A DNA stretch of 21,732 nucleotides, taken from contig JAZOUT010000135.1 in the NCBI GenBank assembly GCA_045658305.1, forward strand, positions 1-21,732, read 5' to 3'. The notes below the pieces were generated by a model that worked only from the letters and a program-made list of their open reading frames with translations, was not told the DNA's origin and did no database searches. The position numbers and the translations under genes are program-made. Below are positions 14,394-21,729 of this stretch, in pieces (positions within the stretch are counted from its first letter, which is position 1; the number at the start of each line of letters is the position of its first letter). The DNA is from Aphodosoma sp045658305. GTDB lineage: Bacteria; Bacteroidota; Bacteroidia; Bacteroidales; Paludibacteraceae.

Positions 14394-16369
14394 ATATTTT
14401 TCAACAATTCAATTGTGTCATTACCTAATTGGGTTTTACGCTCAATATGTTGCAAACACTCTTTTACAAACGGATTTTCCTCAAAACTACCACGCACAGA
14501 TTCAAAGTCCCTCATCCTAACCGACTCATCACCATCCACCCCAAAACCTGTTTTGGAATTAAGATCAAACTCTTTTTTAGCATCATTATAAAGCAATTCA
14601 TCAAGCGTAACAACCGCCTTTTTCCATGCCTCAATCACCGCCACCAAATCATCTATCGTAACCTCATCTATCGACTTATTCCAATATTTCAACAATTTAT
14701 CGTATGCCCAAGTCCACTCATAATCATAATAATTCTTGTGCATAACTGCAAATTGTTGTTCAATGTCTTTCAATGATAAACTTCCTGCAACTATATCTTT
14801 TACCAAGCCATCAATTTCACTTTGTGGAGCAATAAGTCCCGACACGTCAAGCCATTCTCCACCACCAATAGTATATGTTGGCACCAATCTATCACGTAAC
14901 TCTTTAACTGTTTTTATCGGCTCTTTCCCGATACGCGAAATAAGCGAGTTACCCAAAAATTTAGTTATTGCCATTTCATACAATTCAACCCCACGCACTA
15001 AACTTGAATTCTTTATTCTACAATTTTGATAAGAATAAACCTCATTATTTGCACCCGCCATTTGTTGTATGCCACGAAGCAAATCTACAGCTCGGTACAT
15101 TTTCTGTATTGTATAAGGACTGAGCAAGTTGAAGTTTATATGGTCAATCTTAACTAAATCTTTGCGGTTATCACGTTTAGGCCATTTTTGTGCATCACGC
15201 ACCGTACCAACTGAACGTAAATTCACACCTGGCACCAAATAACTCTCTGTCGCATTCTCTATTAAATATGAGAATGGCAATTCGCTTGTATCGGAATGTT
15301 TCGTATGACGACCCATTACTAAAGTGAAAGCTCCAATACGTGCTGGCCATAATATATACGAGTCACTTGTTGTCTTCGAACCACGCTCTGCCATACCTTG
15401 ATGAATAGGTCCCAACTTATACATGTGATTACTCTGATTCGAACCTGAGCCGGCATTCAAAAATGAGTACATACCAGCAATCAAAAGACTCGATTTGTGA
15501 TGCGACACAGTATATGGTCCTGCAAATATTGCTGTTGCCTCTCCATGAAAACCTTGACAGTTAGAGAAAAACAACGAGTCTAATGCCGAATAGTGTTTCC
15601 CCATCACTGTACCTTGACCTACAAAACAACGACTCACCAATGTCGAATCGGTAATATCAACTCCCGAACACAATATAAAATCATTACACTTCACACCTGA
15701 ACCAATATGTACAGGGGTATGACAGTTAGAATTTATCGAACCATTCTTCAACTTCGACACACCACCCAACGTTGCACAATCCCCAATACGCACATTTTTT
15801 ATTGTACCACAATTCACAATATGTACGTTATTTCCTATCTTTCCAACATCACTCTTTTGCTCTTCAACATATTCATCTATCAAATTTTCTAATTTAGCAA
15901 TCAATTCATACTCATGACGATACAATGTCAATATATACGCCAAATGCGCCGAAAGATTGTCGTAAATAGGCACCTCTCGTCCTCCTGATTCATTCATCAC
16001 TGGCACGCGAACTCCATTACCAAACATTGCCTCTCCATCTACAACTATCAAATTAGTATTTTCAATAAATACATCATCCCCAATTTCGTAATTGGCGATA
16101 TAATTGTGTATTCTATCAATATAGCAATCATCTCCAATAGTAACATTGTGCAAACGAGCATGATACACTCCAGAATGCACTTCAAACCCTCCAGGCTGAA
16201 CAAAAGAACGCTCAAAACACCCTAAACGCACTTTCCCAGAAAAAGCAACATTTTGCACATACATCACCTCAAAACCCTCAACCACCTCAACAGCATCCCA
16301 GTCTGTAGCAGTACACCCTTGATGTTGCAATTGTTCTCGTTCTTCTATTGTTAATTGTCTATACGTCAT
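14384..16369 (-). CDS. DUF4954 family protein with left-handed beta-helix
   Basis: A 661-residue protein. The first two thirds hold many hexapeptide-like turns (VRLGCFERSFVQPGG, VTIGDDCYIDRI, YEIGDDVFIENTNL, VRIGDCATLGGVSKL, HIGSGVKCNDFIL), the pattern of left-handed parallel beta-helix proteins such as acyl- and nucleotidyl-transferases. Conserved blocks characteristic of the Bacteroidota DUF4954 family follow (NAGSGSNQSNHMYKLGPIHQG, SYILWPARIGAFTLVMGRH). The last third is helical and charged. A sugar-nucleotide or acyl-transfer role is possible by fold, but no specific substrate motif was recognised. It is 66 nt downstream of hisS and overlaps recF by 10 nt. The gap to hisS is AT-rich with a ten-base A run. 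Confidence 0.85.
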   Translation of the reverse strand: MTYRQLTIEEREQLQHQGCTATDWDAVEVVEGFEVMYVQNVAFSGKVRLGCFERSFVQPGGFEVHSGVYHARLHNVTIGDDCYIDRIHNYIANYEIGDDVFIENTNLIVVDGEAMFGNGVRVPVMNESGGREVPIYDNLSAHLAYILTLYRHEYELIAKLENLIDEYVEEQKSDVGKIGNNVHIVNCGTIKNVRIGDCATLGGVSKLKNGSINSNCHTPVHIGSGVKCNDFILCSGVDITDSTLVSRCFVGQGTVMGKHYSALDSLFFSNCQGFHGEATAIFAGPYTVSHHKSSLLIAGMYSFLNAGSGSNQSNHMYKLGPIHQGMAERGSKTTSDSYILWPARIGAFTLVMGRHTKHSDTSELPFSYLIENATESYLVPGVNLRSVGTVRDAQKWPKRDNRKDLVKIDHINFNLLSPYTIQKMYRAVDLLRGIQQMAGANNEVYSYQNCRIKNSSLVRGVELYEMAITKFLGNSLISRIGKEPIKTVKELRDRLVPTYTIGGGEWLDVSGLIAPQSEIDGLVKDIVAGSLSLKDIEQQFAVMHKNYYDYEWTWAYDKLLKYWNKSIDEVTIDDLVAVIEAWKKAVVTLDELLYNDAKKEFDLNSKTGFGVDGDESVRMRDFESVRGSFEENPFVKECLQHIERKTQLGNDTIELLKNICI

Positions 16370-16435
16370 GAAAATTTATAAATAATTTATGATAATTTAC
16401 GTTCAAAAAAGCATGCATCCCTGTCAAAAAAAAAA

Positions 16436-17794
16436 TCACCCAAGAATTAACGCAATTACCTCTTCCACAGTCAACAACTGTTGCTCGCCCGAAACCATAT
16501 TTTTCAACATCACCTTGCCTGCTTCGATTTCCGAATCGCCTACAATTGCCACGTATGGAATCTGATTGTTATCGGCGTATGTCATCTGTTTTTTCATCTT
16601 CGCAATTTCGGGATAAATCTCAGCTGCAATGCCTGCACGACGCACTTGACGCACTAACGGACGGCAATAATCCAACCCTTTTGGGTCGAATGCCAAGAAT
16701 ATCACTTGTGTGCCCGATGTAGCCTCTTTAGGGAATTTGTCGAGCATTGTCAACACGTCATAAATACGGTCAGCTCCAAACGAGAAGCCTACGCCCGACA
16801 CTCCTGGCAATCCGAAAATACCAGTCAAATTGTCATAGCGTCCACCGCCCGAAATCGAACCCATCTCTACGCCTAATGCCTTCACTTCCAATATCGCACC
16901 TGTATAGTAGTTCAAACCACGAGCTAAAGTCAAATCCAATTCTACACCACATTTCACATCACTCTCGCCTACATAGCGAAGCACCTCTTCCAATTCGTCA
17001 AGACCCTTTTGTGCAGTAGCACTCTCTGCCAACACTCCACGCAATGTAGCCACTTTTTCTTCGTTCGAGCCCTCAAGCAAAAGCACTGGTTTCAACTTCT
17101 CTACCGCTTCAGCAGGGATGCCTTTTGCCATCATCTCTTCGTTCACTTTGTCAAGACCGATTTTATCCATCTTGTCGATAGCCACAGTGATATCGATAAT
17201 GCGGTCTGCCTCGCCAATCCATTCTGCAATACCAGCCAACACTTTGCGGTTGTTCAATTTAATAACCACGTCGATACCGAATTTTTGGAATGCTTGGTCA
17301 ATCATCTCAATCATTTCAGCCTCATACACAAGCGAGTCTGAGCCTACTACGTCGGCATCGCATTGGAAAAACTCGCGATAACGACCCTTTTGTGGACGGT
17401 CGGCGCGCCACACTGGTTGTATCTGAAAGCGTTTGAATGGGAATGTTATCTCATCGCGGTGTTGCACTACGTAACGTGCAAATGGCACTGTCAAGTCATA
17501 GCGCAAACCCTTCTCACTCACTTTATTTGTAAGTTTGATGCTGTTTTTTGCCAACAACTCTTCATCCGACAATTTAGCTGCCCAGTCACCCGAATTAAGC
17601 ACTTTAAACAACAATTTATCGCCCTCTTCGCCATATTTACCCATCAAAGTAGAGAGATTTTCCATCGATGGAGTTTCTATTTGTTTAAAACCATAATTAG
17701 CAAACACCGAGCGAATTGTATTAAAAATATAGTTACGTTTCGCCATCTCTACAGGCGAAAAATCACGCGTTCCTTTTGGAATTGAAGGTTTCAT
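16436..17794 (-). CDS. hisS: Histidyl-tRNA synthetase
   Basis: A 452-residue class II aminoacyl-tRNA synthetase that charges tRNA-His. Motif 2 lies in KRFQIQPVWRADRPQKGRYR followed by EFFQCD (121-146). The histidine-specific loop is ARGLNYYTG (291-299; commonly RGLDYYT), and motif 3 is GFSFGADRIYD (336-346). The C-terminal anticodon-binding domain starts near residue 353 (GTQVIFLAFDPKG). The form matches the Bacteroidota type, which is somewhat longer than the E. coli enzyme. It starts 17 nt after the waaA stop, so the two are almost surely co-transcribed. Confidence 0.97.
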   Translation of the reverse strand: MKPSIPKGTRDFSPVEMAKRNYIFNTIRSVFANYGFKQIETPSMENLSTLMGKYGEEGDKLLFKVLNSGDWAAKLSDEELLAKNSIKLTNKVSEKGLRYDLTVPFARYVVQHRDEITFPFKRFQIQPVWRADRPQKGRYREFFQCDADVVGSDSLVYEAEMIEMIDQAFQKFGIDVVIKLNNRKVLAGIAEWIGEADRIIDITVAIDKMDKIGLDKVNEEMMAKGIPAEAVEKLKPVLLLEGSNEEKVATLRGVLAESATAQKGLDELEEVLRYVGESDVKCGVELDLTLARGLNYYTGAILEVKALGVEMGSISGGGRYDNLTGIFGLPGVSGVGFSFGADRIYDVLTMLDKFPKEATSGTQVIFLAFDPKGLDYCRPLVRQVRRAGIAAEIYPEIAKMKKQMTYADNNQIPYVAIVGDSEIEAGKVMLKNMVSGEQQLLTVEEVIALILG

Positions 17795-17811
17795 ATCTTA
17801 ATTATTATTGA

Positions 17812-19191
17812 TTAATTACTAAAAATGCTATTATAAATCAAATTTGTGGCTCCTATGTTCTTTGCAACATATTCTTTTGAAGCTGTCGATGCCACATCAT
17901 TCTTCTCAAAAAACTCATCCAATGCTCGGGCACACTCTTCGTAATTCGCTATCGACTGCCCAGCGCCACATTCAATCAACTCTTTAGCCTCTTGGAACTT
18001 ATGATAGTTCGGACCAAACACCACCGGCATTCCCCATGCCGCTGCCTCAAGAGTATTGTGTATTCCCACACCAAATCCCCCACCTATATATGCCACTTGC
18101 CCATACTGATACACACTCGACAAAAGACCAATAGTATTTATCACCAACACATCAAATGAATTGAGAGTTGAAAATTGAGAGTTGAGAGTTAAGTTTGCCT
18201 CACATATCTTATTGTCCCTCTGTTTTAGGGGGACGAGCGAAGCGGAGGGGGTTAAAGCTGGTTGACCGTTGACCGTTGACTGTTGACTACCGTCTGTAAT
18301 CTCCTTTTGTATATCTGTATACAACGCATATTTACACGTCAACTTCTCCATCAACTCTTTTATGCGTTCTTCGTGCACTTCATGCGGTGCAATAATCATC
18401 TTCATCCGTCCAGCTCGCTCATTTATATATTGCGCCAACAACTCCTCGTCTGGTCCCCACGAACTACCCACAACCAACACTGGCAATTGTGCATTGTGCA
18501 TTGTGCATTGTGCATTGACAAACCTCTCCACAATCTCCAATTTCTTTGCCACCGCTGCAATATCTGCCACTCTATCAAATCGCGTATCGCCTGCCACCAT
18601 CACATTCTCCACGCCAATCCCTTTCAACAACTCTTTCGACTCTTCATTCTGCACAAACAACATCTTGAATGCCTTCAACCCTTCACGGAATATTCCGCCA
18701 TACCACTTAAAAAACACTTGTCCCGGTCTAAATATTGCCGAAATTATGTAAGTATCAACTCCATTTTTGCGCAACTCAGCCAAATAATTCAACCAAAATT
18801 CATACTTCACAAACACCACCTTTTCAGGTTTCACCAATTCCACAAATCTTCTCGCATTACGCGGTGTATCCAAAGGCAAATAGGCAATCACGTCTGCACC
18901 AGCATAATTCTTCCTCACCTCATAACCCGATGGCGAAAAGAAAGTCAACAATATTTTATACTCAGGATTCTCTCTTTTCAACTTTTCAATCAACGGACGC
19001 CCCTGTTCAAACTCGCCCAACGACGCAGCATGCACCCACACTACCCTATCCCCATCCGCCAATCCGCTCTCTATCTTAGCATACGCCTCCCTCTCGCCTC
19101 GCCACATCAATCTCACCTTTCGATTGAAAAATGCAACAATGCGAACCGCCAAAGCATAAAACCAAATTGCTATATTATACAAACTTTTCAT
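17812..19191 (-). CDS. waaA: WaaA, Kdo transferase, with two in-frame repeat insertions
   Basis: A 459-residue GT30 enzyme that adds Kdo to lipid A precursor at the cytoplasmic face of the inner membrane, anchored by the N-terminal hydrophobic segment (residues 5-22). Family blocks are WVHAASLGEFEQGRP with the likely catalytic E60, FFSPSGYEVRKNY, YLPLDTPRNARRF, the GDTRFDRV block, and GGGFGVGIHNTLEAAAWGMPVVFGPNYHKF. It is longer than the about 410-425 residues usual for the family. The extra length is explained by repeat-coded segments: residues 226-236 (NAQCTMHNAQL) and 301-345, which starts with SQQSTVNGQ and ends with LTLNSQFSTLNS. Both lie in the C-terminal domain but outside the recognised blocks. 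The frame stays open through both, so the enzyme is probably active. A candidate promoter lies 50 nt upstream. Confidence 0.93.
   Translation of the reverse strand: MKSLYNIAIWFYALAVRIVAFFNRKVRLMWRGEREAYAKIESGLADGDRVVWVHAASLGEFEQGRPLIEKLKRENPEYKILLTFFSPSGYEVRKNYAGADVIAYLPLDTPRNARRFVELVKPEKVVFVKYEFWLNYLAELRKNGVDTYIISAIFRPGQVFFKWYGGIFREGLKAFKMLFVQNEESKELLKGIGVENVMVAGDTRFDRVADIAAVAKKLEIVERFVNAQCTMHNAQLPVLVVGSSWGPDEELLAQYINERAGRMKMIIAPHEVHEERIKELMEKLTCKYALYTDIQKEITDGSQQSTVNGQPALTPSASLVPLKQRDNKICEANLTLNSQFSTLNSFDVLVINTIGLLSSVYQYGQVAYIGGGFGVGIHNTLEAAAWGMPVVFGPNYHKFQEAKELIECGAGQSIANYEECARALDEFFEKNDVASTASKEYVAKNIGATNLIYNSIFSN
18161..18288 (+). repeat. Composite heptamer-repeat insertion inside waaA
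   Basis: Five 7-nt units of the TTGAGAG type (18161-18195) and four of the GTTGACC / GTTGACT type (18261-18288) flank a middle piece with CGAGCGAAGCG (18234-18244), also found inverted at 560-570. Read on the minus strand, the segment adds about 45 residues to WaaA. On the + strand both units contain TGA; on the minus strand they contain no stop in any frame. Confidence 0.82.
18486..18517 (+). repeat. ATTGTGC heptamer array inside waaA (4.6 units)
   Basis: Four perfect units of ATTGTGC plus a partial one. On the coding (minus) strand this reads AATGCAC repeats and encodes NAQCTMHNAQL, the near twin of NAQLIMHNAQL in the DUF6427-like protein. Confidence 0.88.
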
Positions 19192-19240
19192 TGAATATCA
19201 AACAAATAACCACACACCACCCCATAGTAACTACAACCTA

Positions 19241-19272
19241 CAAATTTATAAAAAAATATTCATATACACAAT
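19241..19272 (-). promoter_or_regulatory. Candidate Bacteroidota-type promoter for waaA-hisS unit
   Basis: On the minus strand TAAATTTG (+ strand CAAATTTA, 19241-19248) matches the -7 consensus TAnnTTTG exactly. ATTG (19269-19272) lies 20 nt upstream in place of the -33 TTTG. The start codon at 19191 is about 50 nt downstream. Confidence 0.5.
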
Positions 19273-19334
19273 AGGTAAAAAAATCTCCAAAATGTAGAAA
19301 CACTGTGTGTCAACCATCAGACTACACAATGTAG

Positions 19335-19354
19335 GGACGCAGCGTGCTGCGTCC
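19335..19354. repeat. Palindrome GGACGCAGC-GT-GCTGCGTCC
   Basis: A perfect 9-bp inverted repeat with a 2-nt loop, GC-rich in an AT-rich gap. I recall near-identical sequences scattered between genes in Bacteroidota, so it is probably a dispersed repeat, not a gene-specific operator. Confidence 0.65.
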
Positions 19355-19378
19355 TATCAACTACAAGGTTGAAAGAAC

Positions 19379-19416
19379 AAAAAAATCGGCGAAGCCACAA
19401 AGCCTCACCGATTTTT
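19379..19416 (-). terminator. Intrinsic terminator for the fimbrillin-like gene
   Basis: Arms 19381-19395 and 19402-19416 form a 15-bp stem with a 6-nt loop. On the minus strand the two non-Watson-Crick positions are G-U pairs, while on the plus strand they are A-C mismatches. A seven-base T run follows on the minus strand. Both points favour termination of minus-strand transcripts, about 195 nt past the gene end. Confidence 0.75.
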
Positions 19417-19611
19417 AAATTATTATCTATACCCACATATTCTCCACTATCTTAAAAATACACCTAAAAATTGACCATCCGATATTCTTCCACTGTCTTA
19501 AATGAAATACCCAACGGACAGAGGGGTAAATTTAGACAAGGTAATCACCAAAAACAGTGTCCTAAGGACGAAACGGTAAGAACCTATGTCCTACTCACTC
19601 ATACTTACTCC
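19417..19611. other. Gap with no recognised gene
   Basis: About 195 nt, the probable 3' untranslated part of the fimbrillin-like transcript. Two short similar stretches (CCACTATCTTAAAAATAC near 19444 and CCACTGTCTTAAATGAAATAC near 19491) are the only repetition seen. No supported reading frame. Confidence 0.5.
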
Positions 19612-21144
19612 CTATTCTCTGACAGGACGAACTGATTGTCCGTAGCAACGATTCATGCCGTAGTGGTCAATTTTGTCAGAACTGAAGTCCAGATGGACAA
19701 CTTGGGTTGGATCGTCATCAAAGAGTCGAGTCGACCTGTAACAGCCGTGCGCCCCAACACCGTTAAACGAAGTGCCATTCATGTAACCTGCTGCGGGCAA
19801 GAAGATGGAATTACCATTTTTCCCAACTACTTTATATCCATTAACACCTTTTTGTATAATCCATGTCCACGTGCATTTTTGTAGCAATTCTACAACTTCA
19901 TCTGCAGTTGGCGTTCTCCATACACCACCCCAATTAACAGTTGCTGCATCATCTTCTGGGTCAAGTACTATTTTATTATCTATAAAACCATTCAAACCAT
20001 ACTCATCATTATGGCAATATTTTGTCAATGTTGTTAGTGAACCATTACAATATTTATATGTACTCCAATCATATGTCTCTTTTGGCTCTACTTCTCCCCA
20101 AGCAAAATAATCTCCATATTCTTCTGGTGAATTTGCACCAACATTGCAAGTCGCCCATTTCAAACCAGATGGCAACCCGAGATCAACATATTCGTAATTA
20201 CCCTTTTCTTGCTTTATTGTCGCATCCAATTCAATATTACTTCCCCAACCCTTTACTTCAGCCACAAAAAAATCTACTTTATATTGTTCTGTTACAATGT
20301 CTTTATCCCCGATTACAACATTAACATTATACGATTTGCCCATCACGAAGTTAACATCCGAAATAGTTGCTGTACGCTCTTCCAACGGATTAGATTCGTA
20401 TGCAATGCTGAATGTTATATTATAGTTACGCGTTGTAGCAGGAAACAAAAATTGTACATTTTCTGCTGATGCGCTTGCGCCTTTGGCAATAGCAATTGTG
20501 CTACCAAACGAGTAACTACCTGTGCTTGTTGCTATCCATACCCAATTTGCTATATCTACATCACCACAATTTAGTTCTGCCGATTTCACCGCTTCAATAA
20601 TTTGCACGTTCGAAATTATAATATTACCTTCCGAAAGATTGTTTTTGAAAGTAAATTCCACACGTGAAAGTAAATGCTCAAATGCCAATTGTACTGGGTC
20701 AGAATTAATTTTCAACAATGAACCTTGTGTGCGTGTTGCATATGCATAAATAAGGTCTTTATCTCCTGTATTAGTATATGCAAAATTACCTAAACCACGA
20801 GCTCTTTCAGAATTAGGATATTCGTCAATATTATCAACTACTCCTGCTGGTGCAAATGCGTGGAAATGATAAGTTTGGCTTTCTTCCCACATTTTTTCCT
20901 CTGCGCATACCCACACATCACCTTGTTTTTCCACTTTAGTAGCATTGAACACAACACCATTATCGTTATGCCCCCACACATCAAAATTGGCTAAATTAGC
21001 CGTAGTAATAGTATTGTCTGCACGTGTCAAATCTTCCACTTGTTGATTTGAAAACGTAATACGACCAGCCTCTGCTGCTGGATCAGTTGGTTGGCAAGCT
21101 ACAAATAATGCCAACAACGGAAGTAAGAAAAATAATTTTTTCAT
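19612..21144 (-). CDS. Fimbrillin-family lipoprotein fused to a C-terminal FISUMP domain
   Basis: A 510-residue surface lipoprotein. The signal peptide MKKLFFLLPLLALFVAC ends at lipobox cysteine C17. Residues 27-305 resemble the fimbrillin / Mfa-like fold: an early ITF strand, YHFHAFAP, LAFEHLLSRVEFTFKN, FLFPAT, then KSYNVNVVI. Residues 317-510 form a Fibrobacter-succinogenes-type major paralogous domain: YVDLGLPSGLKWATCNVGA, YGDYFAWGEVEPK, WGGVWRTPTADEVVELL, FLPAAGYM and a YGQSVRPV ending; it is related to C-type-lectin-like folds. Such proteins are exported and may bind ligands or serve as fimbrial subunits; ligand unknown. The ATG is only about 28 nt after the terminator of the upstream RNA, with no promoter of the Bacteroidota type between, so expression may need read-through. 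Confidence 0.85.
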   Translation of the reverse strand: MKKLFFLLPLLALFVACQPTDPAAEAGRITFSNQQVEDLTRADNTITTANLANFDVWGHNDNGVVFNATKVEKQGDVWVCAEEKMWEESQTYHFHAFAPAGVVDNIDEYPNSERARGLGNFAYTNTGDKDLIYAYATRTQGSLLKINSDPVQLAFEHLLSRVEFTFKNNLSEGNIIISNVQIIEAVKSAELNCGDVDIANWVWIATSTGSYSFGSTIAIAKGASASAENVQFLFPATTRNYNITFSIAYESNPLEERTATISDVNFVMGKSYNVNVVIGDKDIVTEQYKVDFFVAEVKGWGSNIELDATIKQEKGNYEYVDLGLPSGLKWATCNVGANSPEEYGDYFAWGEVEPKETYDWSTYKYCNGSLTTLTKYCHNDEYGLNGFIDNKIVLDPEDDAATVNWGGVWRTPTADEVVELLQKCTWTWIIQKGVNGYKVVGKNGNSIFLPAAGYMNGTSFNGVGAHGCYRSTRLFDDDPTQVVHLDFSSDKIDHYGMNRCYGQSVRPVRE

Positions 21145-21171
21145 AATTCAAAATATTTTAAGTGATACAAT

Positions 21172-21200
21172 AAAAAAAGCGAGAACTTAACTTTCTCGCT
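21172..21200 (-). terminator. Intrinsic terminator ending the structured RNA, just before the fimbrillin gene
   Basis: On the minus strand AGCGAGAA pairs with TTCTCGCT (8 bp; arms 21193-21200 and 21178-21185) around a 7-nt loop, followed by a run of T (21177-21172). The ATG of the fimbrillin-like gene is about 28 nt further on. Confidence 0.85.
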
Positions 21201-21384
21201 GATAATAGGTATTTGGCGTGACCTCGCATACACGAATAAGTTAAGCCCACGCATTTACACGCAATGGGCATTCTTGAACTTATTCCTTCATATGCTAAAA
21301 TCGCCAAATTTTATTATCAGAAGAAATGAGCAAAAATGCTATAGTTAAATAACCAAGGATGACCCACCCTAATTATTATATGTC
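21172..21384 (-). ncRNA. Structured RNA, 6S-like (Bacteroidales-1 type) or regulatory leader
   Basis: Between a promoter and a terminator lies about 210 nt without a reading frame, able to fold into one long rod. Paired arms (+ coordinates): 21201-21207 with 21312-21318, 21211-21218 with 21302-21309, 21226-21230 with 21291-21295, 21234-21242 with 21277-21285, 21245-21249 with 21265-21269. A single long interrupted rod with its own promoter and terminator is what 6S RNA looks like, and Bacteroidales carry a 6S-like RNA (Bacteroidales-1) of about this size. I could not match conserved primary sequence from memory. The other reading is a cis-acting leader of the fimbrillin gene. The loop of the terminator (CTTAACTT, 21186-21193) is complementary to 21238-21245, which would allow an alternative fold. 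The 5' end is estimated from the promoter. Confidence 0.55.
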
Positions 21385-21389
21385 AAGTG

Positions 21390-21421
21390 CAAAGGTAATA
21401 TTTATTTTTGATGTAAACAAA
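21390..21421 (-). promoter_or_regulatory. Consensus Bacteroidota promoter for the structured RNA
   Basis: On the minus strand TTTG (21418-21421) and TACCTTTG (21390-21397) are separated by 20 nt, an exact match to the -33/-7 promoter consensus. The start of transcription would be near 21384. Confidence 0.72.
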
Positions 21422-21469
21422 CTTTTCAACAAAATAATCTCCCATTTGTCTATTCAGCTGTATATCAAC

Positions 21470-21505
21470 AAAAAAGTCATGCTAAAACTCTCATTTTAGC
21501 ACGAC
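21470..21505 (-). terminator. Intrinsic terminator for the winged-helix gene
   Basis: Arms 21476-21487 and 21494-21505 form a 12-bp stem with a 6-nt loop; the one imperfect pair is G-U on the minus strand and A-C on the plus strand. A six-base T run follows on the minus strand. It lies about 30 nt after the stop of the small gene. Confidence 0.8.
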
Positions 21506-21534
21506 TCCCATTTACAATTATGAAGTTTTCTAAA

Positions 21535-21729
21535 TTAAATCAATTCAACAAAAACCTCTTTACCTTCTTCTGCGATAGCCACTTTGTTCTCACGAGCCAA
21601 CCAGCCAAGTGCAGCATAGATTTCTTTTTCAGTCAATTTTGTAGCTTTTTTGATGGCTTTCAATTCCAATTTGCCAGCCTCCAATGCATGCCATACAAGA
21701 CCTGCATTTGTACCAATTTTTTCAATCAT
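21535..21729 (-). CDS. Small winged-helix protein (DUF2582-like)
   Basis: A complete 64-residue protein. The pattern is a compact winged helix: helix 1 (GTNAGLVWHALEAG), helix 2 and recognition helix (LELKAIKKATKLTEKEIYAALGWLARENK), then a beta wing (VAIAEEGKEVFVEL). This length and order match the DUF2582 winged-helix family found in Bacteroidota and archaea, whose role is unknown; DNA binding is inferred from fold only. The start is 3 nt from the window edge, so promoter and upstream neighbours cannot be seen. A strong terminator follows, so it is separate from the structured RNA and the fimbrillin-like gene. Confidence 0.8.
   Translation of the reverse strand: MIEKIGTNAGLVWHALEAGKLELKAIKKATKLTEKEIYAALGWLARENKVAIAEEGKEVFVELI

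Noticed and set aside
18486..18517. Possible CRISPR or phase-variable coding repeat
   Set aside because: Units are 7 nt and contiguous with no spacers, so not CRISPR. Phase variation is possible in principle, but the frame is intact and loss of waaA would be costly.
18283..19194. 303-residue frame antisense to waaA
   Set aside because: Composition is that of a reversed WaaA gene (His/Gln/Pro-rich), with no family motif; waaA on the other strand is clear.
21172..21384. tmRNA, RNase P or SRP RNA
   Set aside because: No tRNA-like end or CCA, no RNase P conserved core, and no SRP apical loop sequence was seen; the single long rod fits 6S-like RNA better.
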